This document shows, in pieces, positions 52,050-59,875 of a stretch of 64,000 nucleotides of DNA. Under the pieces are notes generated by a model, which saw only the letters and a program-made list of their open reading frames with translations, made no database searches and was not told where the DNA came from. Position 1 is the stretch's first letter; each line of letters opens with the position of its first letter. The stretch comes from Bacteroides faecium (GTDB lineage Bacteria; Bacteroidota; Bacteroidia; Bacteroidales; Bacteroidaceae), in assembly GCF_012113595.1 (NCBI RefSeq), contig NZ_CP050831.1, forward strand, positions 62,001-126,000, written 5' to 3'. The position numbers and the translations under genes are program-made.

Positions 52050-52791
52050 ATTATTTCCGGTTCCATTGATTCATATCAGAGAAACGAACTCTACCAACAA
52101 CTATCTGCAAACTCTTTGTGCCAAAGAAAAAGTAGAAGAGTTTACGACCGTAGTCGCCGACTTCCAAACTTCCGGACGGGGACAGCGTGGAAATTCGTGG
52201 GAATCGGAGCCATTCAAGAATCTCCTTTTCAGCTTTGTGCTTTTTCCTGAGTTTTTGGAAGCACGACGCCAGTTTCTTATTTCGCAGATTGTGTCTTTAG
52301 CTATCAAGGAAGAATTGAATACATATACCGATGATATTTCTATCAAATGGCCGAATGATATTTACTGGAAAGAGAAGAAAATATGCGGAATACTGATAGA
52401 GAATGACTTGATGGGACGGAATATCAATCAGAGTATTGCGGGAATCGGAATCAATATCAATCAGGAAGAGTTTCACAGCCTAGCACCCAATCCTGTTTCA
52501 CTATACCAAATCACAGGAAAACAATATGATATTTTTGAGGTCTTGAAGAATATTATGTTGCGTATCCAATCTTATTATAAACTGCTCCAAAAAGACGAAA
52601 CAGCACCCATTGTCACCCAATATGAAAAGTCGCTTTTCAGAAAAGAAGGGATGCACCGATATAGAGATGCGAACGGAGAATTTCTTGCACGAATTGTCTG
52701 TGTAGAGCCCGAAGGTAGATTGATTTTAGAAGATGAGACGCAGAACCAAAGAGGTTATATGTTTAAGGAAGTGGAATATTTATTGAAATAA
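52033..52791 (+). CDS. birA: Biotin--[acetyl-CoA-carboxylase] ligase, catalytic domain only
   Basis: The ~252-aa enzyme attaches biotin to carrier proteins. It has the biotin-loop signature SGRGQRGNSWESEPFKNLLFSFVL, the lysine-containing SIKWPNDIYWKEKKICGILIE, and GIGININQEEF, followed by a small C-terminal SH3-like domain. The N-terminal DNA-binding domain of E. coli BirA is absent, as usual in Bacteroides, so it cannot repress biotin genes. The GTG at 52024 is unlikely; ATG 52033 or 52036 is preferred. Confidence 0.93.
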   Translation: MMLSPELFPVPLIHIRETNSTNNYLQTLCAKEKVEEFTTVVADFQTSGRGQRGNSWESEPFKNLLFSFVLFPEFLEARRQFLISQIVSLAIKEELNTYTDDISIKWPNDIYWKEKKICGILIENDLMGRNINQSIAGIGININQEEFHSLAPNPVSLYQITGKQYDIFEVLKNIMLRIQSYYKLLQKDETAPIVTQYEKSLFRKEGMHRYRDANGEFLARIVCVEPEGRLILEDETQNQRGYMFKEVEYLLK

Positions 52792-52794
52792 ATA

Positions 52795-52824
52795 ATTGAC
52801 TGACAGATTAAAACATTATCTTTG
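52795..52824 (+). promoter_or_regulatory. Promoter of the metzincin lipoprotein
   Basis: ATTG (52795-52798), an 18-bp spacer and TATCTTTG (52817-52824) approximate the consensus, 34 bp before the start codon. Confidence 0.6.
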
Positions 52825-52857
52825 AGACGTACGTTTATATAAAAAACTCTCTTATTT

Positions 52858-54165
52858 ATGAAAACAAGACTAATTCTTTTGCTTCCATTCTTATTCTTAT
52901 TCGCTACTAGTTGCGAAGATTCTGATTCTGCCACGTTAGAGGTATCCAAGTCAACATTTGAAGATATTAGTGCAAGCGGTGAAACCTTAACCATAGACAT
53001 AACCTGCAGTTCTTCGTGGACTGTGGTCAGTAACAAGCAATGGTGTATTCCCGATAAGAATAAAGGAGAAAACGATGAAAAGCTTACTTTATCTATCAAT
53101 ATAAATCCGGAATCCTCTTCGAGAACTGCAACTGTCACTATTATTAGTAATAAAGTCAGCAAAACGTTCAATATAACTCAAAAAGGAGCCGATGAAACAA
53201 CAGAAGAATATCATTATGAGCTTCCTGTCATTTTTCATGTATTGTATCAGGATAAAAACAACCCCCTACAATATGTAAGTCAAAAGCGCCTGGCAGATAT
53301 ACTTCAGATAGTCAATGGCATGTATAAAAACAGGACTAATAGTGTAGATATGAATCTAACGTTTACACTTACGACAACTGGTCCCAATGGAGAGACATTA
53401 ACTACTCCAGGCGTAGAATACATAGAACAGTCTCAAAACTACCCGATTGACTGTGAAACTTTCATGAACGATAATTCAGGTTATTATGTAAAATATTTAT
53501 GGGATCCTAACAAGTATATCAATATTATGATATATAATTTCACCTCTGATCCCAATTCAGGAAGTGTAACATTAGGAATCTCTCATCTACCTTATTCTAC
53601 TACAGGTGCTAACTTTTTAGAAGGACTCACTGAAACTAAATACTCCTCTATAAAGCTAGAAAATCTTCAATTTCCATATTCCGTATCCATTAACAGTCTG
53701 TTTATCAACAGAGAATCTATTTCTCCAAAGTATGATCCTGCTGATGTCACCGTCACTTTGGCACACGAACTTGGACATTATTTAGGTCTGCATCATACAT
53801 TCTCCTCTGATAAAAACGGAAACATTATCAATACATGTAAAGATACAGACTATTGCGACGACACCCCTAGTTACAATAAGATTCAGTATGATGCTGATTA
53901 TGCATATGTAGAGCAAAACGAACCGGAGAATTATAATTTCAACTATCTCGTTCGTAGAACTAACTGTAGCAATAATACATTTATTTCTTATAACATAATG
54001 GATTACTCCATCAGCTACTCTAATCAGTTTACACCTGATCAAAGAGCTCGTATCCGCCATGTCCTATCATACAGTCCACTTATTCCGGGACCGAAAAACG
54101 GACAAGTACAAACACGTTCTACTACGGATGGGCCAATCGACTTACCAATAAAAGTCATTAAATAG
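52858..54165 (+). CDS. Zinc-dependent metalloproteinase lipoprotein with BACON domain
   Basis: The 435-aa lipoprotein has a lipobox (FLFATSC). Residues about 28-115 form a BACON domain (SASGETLTIDITCSSSWTVVSN, then TVTIISNKVSKTFNITQKG), a surface or glycan-binding module common in Bacteroides. The rest is a pappalysin-type metzincin with H303-E-L-G-H307-x2-G-x2-H313 and the Met-turn in YNIMDYS. The CDDTPSYN segment is typical of M43. It corresponds to the metzincin lipoproteins of the BF0631 type. It probably degrades host or bacterial proteins at the cell surface. Confidence 0.92.
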   Translation: MKTRLILLLPFLFLFATSCEDSDSATLEVSKSTFEDISASGETLTIDITCSSSWTVVSNKQWCIPDKNKGENDEKLTLSININPESSSRTATVTIISNKVSKTFNITQKGADETTEEYHYELPVIFHVLYQDKNNPLQYVSQKRLADILQIVNGMYKNRTNSVDMNLTFTLTTTGPNGETLTTPGVEYIEQSQNYPIDCETFMNDNSGYYVKYLWDPNKYINIMIYNFTSDPNSGSVTLGISHLPYSTTGANFLEGLTETKYSSIKLENLQFPYSVSINSLFINRESISPKYDPADVTVTLAHELGHYLGLHHTFSSDKNGNIINTCKDTDYCDDTPSYNKIQYDADYAYVEQNEPENYNFNYLVRRTNCSNNTFISYNIMDYSISYSNQFTPDQRARIRHVLSYSPLIPGPKNGQVQTRSTTDGPIDLPIKVIK

Positions 54166-54198
54166 AATATAAGTATTCAATCACAATTAATTGATAAA

Positions 54199-54235
54199 GA
54201 AGAGGTGAACCGCCTAGCGCTTCACCTCTTTTTCT
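54199..54235. terminator. Bidirectional hairpin terminator
   Basis: Arms with core AGAGGTGAA (54201-54209) and TTCACCTCT (54221-54229) are followed by T-runs. It lies between two convergent genes, and the stop of the leftward gene (54216-54214) is in its loop. Confidence 0.85.
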
Positions 54236-54897
54236 ATTCTCAATATCTTATCCAACGTCTTTTGAGCTTCTGTCGACGGAAACCTTAAAATAACCTTCTG
54301 CAAAGAATCCCGTGCCTTTTCATATCCCGTAGCAAACACTTTTGATAATCCGTCCCGATAACGGGCATATTGCATTTTCGTCGGTGACGATATTTTCTTA
54401 TAGTCAGTCTCCAACTGCTTCTTTTCCCGCTCAGCCATCAAATAATAGTAATTGCCTAAGAAGATGTTGGCCGCCAGATTGTCTGCATCCAGTTGCAATA
54501 TCTTTTCATACATACGCAGGGCATCCTTTTCCTGTCCGCGGCATACCTGCATTTCGGCACAGGGTTCGAGATAGTCTACATTATTGGGAGCCTTTTGAAG
54601 TAACTCTTTATAGAACAGATAAGCCTTGTCGTAATTCCGCTTCTTCTTATAGGCAATCGCCAGTTCATTCGCCAGATTCACGCTAATTTCACTGCTTTTG
54701 TCCACATTCGTCCAATAGTACATTTCCGTGCGATCCATATTCAGACTGATCGTCTGTCGGAAATAGCTCACAGCCTGTCCGTGCTGTCCGGCTTCGATAG
54801 CGGCAGACACTTTCTGCAACATCTCGTCCACCGACTGCGCATTCAGCATCAGCGGCAACGAAAACAAAGATAAAAAGAAGATAGTTAAGGCTCTCAT
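54214..54897 (-). CDS. Periplasmic TPR-repeat protein
   Basis: The protein has 227 residues. The start is the Met at 54897, which gives a signal peptide (ALTIFFLSLFSLPLMLNAQ); an upstream frame to 55065 would overlap the divergent promoter and has no conserved content. Two to three TPR units are visible: LANELAIAYKKKRNYDKAYLFYKELLQKAPNN and AEMQVCRGQEKDALRMYEKILQLDADN. It is a protein-protein scaffold of unknown partner. A -7 element (TATCTTTG, complement of 54929-54936) lies 32 bp upstream. Confidence 0.85.
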   Translation of the reverse strand: MRALTIFFLSLFSLPLMLNAQSVDEMLQKVSAAIEAGQHGQAVSYFRQTISLNMDRTEMYYWTNVDKSSEISVNLANELAIAYKKKRNYDKAYLFYKELLQKAPNNVDYLEPCAEMQVCRGQEKDALRMYEKILQLDADNLAANIFLGNYYYLMAEREKKQLETDYKKISSPTKMQYARYRDGLSKVFATGYEKARDSLQKVILRFPSTEAQKTLDKILRIEKEVKR

Positions 54898-54928
54898 AAT
54901 CCAATATTTGCATTTAGTTCGTGGCACA

Positions 54929-54964
54929 CAAAGATACAATAAAAAAATAAAAAATGTACCTTTG
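54929..54964. promoter_or_regulatory. Divergent -7 elements for the TPR and MATE genes
   Basis: On the minus strand TATCTTTG (54936-54929) serves the TPR gene. On the plus strand TACCTTTG (54957-54964) serves the MATE gene. They lie back to back; no clear -33 match for either. Confidence 0.5.
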
Positions 54965-55007
54965 CGCACAAAAAGAACAATCGATTTGATAAAAGTGTTT
55001 CTATAAA

Positions 55008-56339
55008 ATGATAGATAAAAAACAAACCTCTGAAAACAGACGAATATTACAGATTGCCATACCATCGATTATATCCAATATAACCGTTCCGCTACTGGGA
55101 CTTATTGATGTCACTATCGTAGGTCACCTCGGTTCTCCGGCTTATATCGGAGCCATTGCCGTAGGGGGAATGTTGTTCAATATTATCTATTGGATTTTCG
55201 GTTTCCTGCGCATGGGAACCAGCGGCATGACTTCACAGGCTTATGGTCAGCACGATCTTAATGAAATCACCCGGCTGCTATTACGCTCTGTCGGCGTGGG
55301 ATTATTAATTGCTTTCTGTCTGTTGATACTTCAATATCCTATCCTGAAACTGGCATTTACATTTATACAAACGACACCGGAAGTCGAGCAACTGGCAACG
55401 ACCTATTTCTACATTTGCATTTGGGGAGCTCCCGCCACATTAGGCCTTTATGGATTTGCTGGCTGGTTCATCGGAATGCAGAATTCACGTTTCCCGATGT
55501 ATATCGCTATTACGCAAAACATTGTCAATATTGCAGCCAGTCTCTGTTTTGTCTATTTATTGGATATGAAAGTAGCAGGTGTAGCTTTGGGAACCCTCAT
55601 TGCCCAATATGCAGGTTTCTTCATGGCTATTCTGTTATACATACGTTACTATCATACGCTTAGAAAACGAATTATATGGAAAGAGATTTGGCAGAAGAAG
55701 GCTATGTATCGTTTCTTCCAGGTAAATCGTGACATTTTTTTCCGTACGCTTTGCCTTGTTATAGTCACCATGTTCTTCACTTCAGCCGGAGCCGCACAAG
55801 GAGAAGTTGTTTTAGCAGTCAATACTTTGCTGATGCAATTATTTACTCTCTTTTCCTATATCATGGATGGTTTTGCTTATGCCGGCGAAGCTTTGGCAGG
55901 ACGCTATATAGGCGCTAAAAACCAAATAGGCCTGCACAACACAGTGCGTCACCTTTTCTATTGGGGATTTGGACTTTCGTTGGTATTCACTATTTTATAT
56001 TCAGTTGGTGGAAAAGAATTCCTGGGATTGCTGACTAACGATGCTTCAGTAATCAATGCGTCGGACTCCTATTTCTATTGGGCACTCGCCATTCCATTAG
56101 CCGGTTTTTCTGCATTCTTGTGGGATGGAGTATTTATCGGTGCTACCGCTACCCGTCAGATGCTTTACTCGATGCTAGTCGCTTCCGCCAGTTTCTTCGG
56201 TATATATTATGCATTTCATTCCCTTTTGGGAAATCATGCTTTATGGCTGGCGTTTCTTGTTTATCTTTCATTAAGAGGAATCGTACAAACTTTTTTAGGA
56301 AGAGGGGTCATGAAAAAGGCAATCACATCGCCTCAATAA
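55008..56339 (+). CDS. MATE-family efflux transporter
   Basis: The 443-aa membrane protein has about 12 hydrophobic helices. The MATE N-terminal pattern is present (ILQIAIPSIISNITVPLLGLIDVTIVGHLGSPAYIGAIAVGGMLFNIIYWIFGFLRMGTSGMTSQAYG), and MDGFAYAGEALAGRYIGA in the second half corresponds to the repeat. MATE proteins export drugs or metabolites with Na+ or H+. It is closest in pattern to the DinF-like subgroup. Stands alone. Confidence 0.93.
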   Translation: MIDKKQTSENRRILQIAIPSIISNITVPLLGLIDVTIVGHLGSPAYIGAIAVGGMLFNIIYWIFGFLRMGTSGMTSQAYGQHDLNEITRLLLRSVGVGLLIAFCLLILQYPILKLAFTFIQTTPEVEQLATTYFYICIWGAPATLGLYGFAGWFIGMQNSRFPMYIAITQNIVNIAASLCFVYLLDMKVAGVALGTLIAQYAGFFMAILLYIRYYHTLRKRIIWKEIWQKKAMYRFFQVNRDIFFRTLCLVIVTMFFTSAGAAQGEVVLAVNTLLMQLFTLFSYIMDGFAYAGEALAGRYIGAKNQIGLHNTVRHLFYWGFGLSLVFTILYSVGGKEFLGLLTNDASVINASDSYFYWALAIPLAGFSAFLWDGVFIGATATRQMLYSMLVASASFFGIYYAFHSLLGNHALWLAFLVYLSLRGIVQTFLGRGVMKKAITSPQ

Positions 56340-56408
56340 AGGCTATCAGTATAAAACGAATTGAAACCATTTGAATTATAGCACAATTTCCCAAATGAAA
56401 TTTCTTTA

Positions 56409-56437
56409 TTATCAAAAGAATATAGTACTTTTGATAA
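56409..56437. promoter_or_regulatory. Promoter overlapping an operator-like inverted repeat (KilA-N locus)
   Basis: TACTTTTG (56426-56433) is a -7 match 28 bp before the start codon. It overlaps a perfect 10-bp inverted repeat TTATCAAAAG (56409-56418) / CTTTTGATAA (56428-56437) with a 9-bp spacer, an arrangement suggesting direct repression. Confidence 0.55.
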
Positions 56438-56461
56438 CGAAAATCATTATATCAATGTAAC

Positions 56462-57268
56462 ATGGCAAAAATAACAGTCAAGAACACAAACGTGACTATC
56501 ACTCTCTTCAATGATAACGATTATATATCATTAACAGATATAGCTAAATATAAAAGTGATGACCTAACTGCTGTTATTGCAATTGGATGCGTAATCGTAA
56601 TACCATAGAATATCTCGGCATTTGGGAAAGCTTGTACAACCCAGCTTTTAAACCCCTCGAATTCGAGGGGTTTAAAAAAGAAGCAGGGCTGAATGCATTT
56701 ACTCTTTCTCCGAGCAAATGGGCCGAATCGACAAATGCCATTGGCATTATTTCCAAATCCGGACGATATGGTGGAACGTACGCTCATAAAGATATCGCTT
56801 TCAAATTTGCAAGTTGGATTTCGGTGGAATTTGAGTTATACATCGTAAAAGAGTTCCAACGTTTGAAAGAGCAAGAACAAGCCCTACTCGGTTGGACAGC
56901 TAAACGTGAATTATCTAAGATAAACTACCGAATTCATACCGATGCCATTAAACAAAATCTTATCCCGGCCGAAGTTACCACCAAACAGGCAAGTATCATT
57001 TATGCCGAAGAAGCCGATGTGCTGAATGTTGCCATGTTTTGGCATGACAGCAAAGATGTGGAGGGAGCAAAATCCCGAATTGAAAGGAAATATCCGTGAC
57101 TATGCCACCATCAATGAGCTTATTTGCCTCTCAAATATGGAAACCCTCAATGCTGTATTCATCGACCAAGGAATACAACAAGGCGAACGACTCATAAAAC
57201 TAAATCAGATTGCTATTCAACAAATGCGGGTATTGGAGGATGATGGAAATCGGAAGTTACTAAAATAG
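56462..57268 (+). pseudogene. KilA-N domain protein broken by two frameshifts
   Basis: Three frames together encode one KilA-N protein of about 268 residues. Frame A begins at the ATG 56462 with MAKITVKNTNVTITLF, DYISLTDIAKYKSDD. It leaves frame near 56581-56584, where one base appears to be missing (expected GCA AAT TGG, seen GCA ATT GG). Frame B carries the KilA-N body WESLYN...LEFEGF, SPSKWAES and GGTYAHKDIAFKFASWIS. Near 57037-57040 one extra T (TTTT for TTT) breaks it again, and frame C gives FGMTAKMWREQNPELKGNIRDYATI to the stop at 57268. KilA-N proteins are phage-type DNA-binding proteins. Decay or an assembly error are both possible. Confidence 0.85.
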
Positions 57269-57385
57269 AATCCATATGAACACACCCTTTTTATTGAGTA
57301 ATGACTTGGAATCCTACTCTACCATATATTCCATCCAAGCTGCATTATTCTTCCATTTTTATTCGTCTATTCCAGCGTTTTTGTG

Positions 57386-57393
57386 TAAGTTTG
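57386..57393 (+). promoter_or_regulatory. -7 element of pyrH
   Basis: TAAGTTTG matches TAnnTTTG and lies 24 bp before the pyrH start; TTCG stands at the -33 position with a 20-bp spacer. It excludes the longer frame from 57301. Confidence 0.55.
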
Positions 57394-57417
57394 CGGCAAA
57401 CAATAAAAGAAAAAGAT

Positions 57418-58128
57418 ATGGCAAAGTATAAAAGAATCTTACTAAAGCTCAGCGGAGAGAGCTTAATGGGCGAGAAACAATATGGTATTGACGAAAAAAG
57501 ACTGGCAGAGTATGCAGAGCAAATCAAGGAAATCCACGGACAAGGCGTACAAATAGGTATCGTTATCGGTGGCGGAAATATCTTCCGCGGATTGAGTGGC
57601 GCCAATAAAGGTTTTGACCGTGTGAAAGGTGACCAAATGGGGATGTTGGCAACTGTCATTAATAGCCTTGCTCTAAGTTCGGCTCTTGTAGCTACCGGAG
57701 TGAAAGCCCGTGTCTTGACGGCAGTCCGCATGGAGCCTATCGGTGAATTTTATAGCAAATGGAAGGCTATCGAATGTATGGAAAACGGGGAGGTTGTCAT
57801 CATGTCCGCAGGAACAGGAAATCCTTTCTTTACTACTGACACAGGTTCTTCATTGAGAGGAATCGAAATCGAAGCAGATGTAATGCTGAAAGGAACCCGT
57901 GTAGATGGTATTTATACCGCCGATCCGGAAAAAGATCCTACTGCAACCAAATTTGATGACATCACGTATGATGAAGTACTGAAACGCGGATTAAAAGTAA
58001 TGGACTTGACAGCTACTTGTATGTGCAAGGAGAATAATTTGCCTATTGTCGTTTTTGATATGGATACGGTAGGTAATTTAAAGAAGGTAATCAGTGGAGA
58101 AGAAATAGGTACTTTGGTACATAACTAA
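57418..58128 (+). CDS. pyrH: UMP kinase
   Basis: The 236-aa amino-acid-kinase-fold enzyme phosphorylates UMP to UDP in pyrimidine nucleotide synthesis. Typical motifs: YKRILLKLSGESLMG, IVIGGGNIFRG, GDQMGMLATVINSLAL, NPFFTTDTGSSLRGIEIEADVML and DGIYTADPEKDPTATKFD. The start is the ATG at 57418, supported by the family N-terminus and a -7 element before it. It is followed by a hairpin and stands alone. Confidence 0.97.
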   Translation: MAKYKRILLKLSGESLMGEKQYGIDEKRLAEYAEQIKEIHGQGVQIGIVIGGGNIFRGLSGANKGFDRVKGDQMGMLATVINSLALSSALVATGVKARVLTAVRMEPIGEFYSKWKAIECMENGEVVIMSAGTGNPFFTTDTGSSLRGIEIEADVMLKGTRVDGIYTADPEKDPTATKFDDITYDEVLKRGLKVMDLTATCMCKENNLPIVVFDMDTVGNLKKVISGEEIGTLVHN

Positions 58129-58137
58129 TTATAAAAA

Positions 58138-58185
58138 AAGGACGTTCCCGGGAAATAAGGGAATTTAGTATTCAGGAACGTCCTT
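58138..58185 (+). terminator. Hairpin after pyrH
   Basis: AAGGACGTTCC (58138-58148) and GGAACGTCCTT (58175-58185) are perfect complements 10 bp after the pyrH stop, around a 26-nt loop. The 169 bp from here to the next gene show nothing else. Confidence 0.65.
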
Positions 58186-58354
58186 GAAAACATAACACTA
58201 CAAAATATGGACTTTCACAAGGGCATATTTTGTTTCTCTTTATGATATTTCCATCCTAATAAGTAATAATATTATTGATGGGAAATACCCGGAGAAGTTA
58301 TTGTTCTTCGTGGGAAATTTTGTTTCCTTCTGAAAAAGGGGCAATATGATTGTA

Positions 58355-58882
58355 TTATAGCGATGAGCGGTAGGCAGTTCGTATATATTCTCCTATCGCA
58401 TTATCGTTATTGATTTCTATAAATTTCTTCAGCAAATCCGAAAATCCGGTTTTTATTTGTTCTACATTTTTACCCGTGCAGGTTGCGGAATATTCATCAA
58501 CAGCCATCAGGAAATCTTGCATACGTTCATTAAGCATCGTTCCTTTCGTACAGACAATATCGGAAATACCGGCTTGGATAGTCCCGTTTTCCAAAACGAC
58601 AGGAAGGCGATATTCAAATCCCGGACGACGGGTAGGAATGGAAAGTATCTTCACTACCGGCGAAACGATCGCTGCCGTGTCGGCAAAGACAAACTTTCCG
58701 TTTATTATCTGTGTACTATCTACAGGTAGATTGGTACAAGCATCTTTCATATAGACCTTTTTACCTTCAAATTCAGGCAGGGATACTGTACCGTCAATCT
58801 CATACCCTTTCAATTGATGACCGGAACAGGCTCCTCCCAACAAACCTATACCTAAGAGATAAAATAATATTTTTTTGTTCAT
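58355..58882 (-). CDS. DUF4369 lipoprotein without thioredoxin domain
   Basis: The 175-aa lipoprotein has a lipobox (LLGGAC) and a DUF4369 beta domain: YEIDGTVSLPEFEGKKVYMKDACTNLPVDSTQIINGKFVFADTA. In most Bacteroides relatives DUF4369 is followed by a TlpA/AhpC thioredoxin domain. Here the protein ends about 60 residues after the DUF4369 part without any CxxC, so it is either a natural short form or a decayed gene. It lies 100 bp after the barrel gene and may be the last gene of that transcript. Confidence 0.8.
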   Translation of the reverse strand: MNKKILFYLLGIGLLGGACSGHQLKGYEIDGTVSLPEFEGKKVYMKDACTNLPVDSTQIINGKFVFADTAAIVSPVVKILSIPTRRPGFEYRLPVVLENGTIQAGISDIVCTKGTMLNERMQDFLMAVDEYSATCTGKNVEQIKTGFSDLLKKFIEINNDNAIGEYIRTAYRSSL

Positions 58883-58982
58883 TGAGTTATTTATTCTTCA
58901 TCAATGAAAAAGAAAAGCCGTCCGCCAATATCAGCAGAGCGGCTCTCTTTTTTCATTTATACATTTGTATAATCATTTATCC

Positions 58983-59849
58983 TTAGAATCTGAAACCCAG
59001 TTTCACCACAGGCATTTCGAAAATCTTGATGTTATGGTGACCAGCATTATATTTATCAAACCCTTTCGGACAAATCTGTATCAAGTCATAGCGGTAAGCC
59101 AGCGGATGCATTTCGAAACCGAAAATAAAACCTTTGGCAATACTATACTCGATGCCTGCTACGGCAGCCACTTTGAAACCGTACATCTGACCGGCTTTAC
59201 TACCGGAAGTGAACACTTGAGCAGGAAGTTCTTCCGACTCGTCACTATCCTTATAGGTGTCTCCGGTATAAGGTTCGGTAGTTTCAATGCGTGCCATCTG
59301 GAAGCCGAGTGCGCCTCCGATATATGGATGAATACGTTCGTTGCGCGTCTTGAAATAATAGTTGGAACCGACAGACATATACCAATTATTGGTCATCTGC
59401 GCATTGATATAACTTTGCGCCGGGATAATCATGTCGGGTACACTATTGTCTCCTTCCACATAGTCTTTCTTGGGAGTCAGGCTGACATTCATGCTGAACT
59501 GGAAGTTTACATCCCAGTTATCAGACAGAAAATATTTACCTTCCACACCTGCAATATTGACAAGACTATTATTGTTCAGACTACCGATATTCAGGTAGCG
59601 GTCCAGGTCTCCGGAGTTGTCCGTTCCTCCATTTGGAAGTCCGATTACTCCTTCGGTATTGGTAAACTTAGGTAGTAGATAAGAGGTGTTCTCACTGAAG
59701 AACTTACCACTGCCAAGCATCACCGAAACCTGCCACTGCCCTTTCTTCGGGGCAAACGACGCATCATCACTGCTGCTGTAGCGCTGCGCCAATGAAGGCG
59801 CAGCAGTCATACAGGTCAGCAAAAGTAATGTGCATAGTTTTTTTATCAT
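58983..59849 (-). CDS. Outer-membrane beta-barrel protein
   Basis: The 288-aa protein has a signal peptide (LCTLLLLTCMTAAPSLAQ) and alternating amphipathic strands (WQVSVMLGSGKFF, NWDVNFQFSMNVSLT, NWYMSVGSNYYF, IHPYIGGALGFQMARIE, GFKVAAVAGIEYSIAKGFIFGFEMHPL), ending in VVKLGFRF with the aromatic C-terminal residue needed for barrel assembly. It resembles an eight-strand OmpA/OmpW-sized barrel without a peptidoglycan-binding domain. It is 26 bp after the coiled-coil lipoprotein gene, so the two are cotranscribed and phase-variable together. Confidence 0.85.
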   Translation of the reverse strand: MIKKLCTLLLLTCMTAAPSLAQRYSSSDDASFAPKKGQWQVSVMLGSGKFFSENTSYLLPKFTNTEGVIGLPNGGTDNSGDLDRYLNIGSLNNNSLVNIAGVEGKYFLSDNWDVNFQFSMNVSLTPKKDYVEGDNSVPDMIIPAQSYINAQMTNNWYMSVGSNYYFKTRNERIHPYIGGALGFQMARIETTEPYTGDTYKDSDESEELPAQVFTSGSKAGQMYGFKVAAVAGIEYSIAKGFIFGFEMHPLAYRYDLIQICPKGFDKYNAGHHNIKIFEMPVVKLGFRF

Positions 59850-59875
59850 CTTGTTACTTTTACGTAGTTAGAGAA

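Noticed and set aside
54898..55065. N-terminal extension of the TPR protein to 55065
   Set aside because: The extension overlaps divergent promoter elements and has no signal-peptide logic, while the Met at 54897 starts a clean signal peptide.
57301..57417. N-terminal extension of UMP kinase
   Set aside because: It contains the pyrH -7 element and lies outside the conserved N-terminus of the family.
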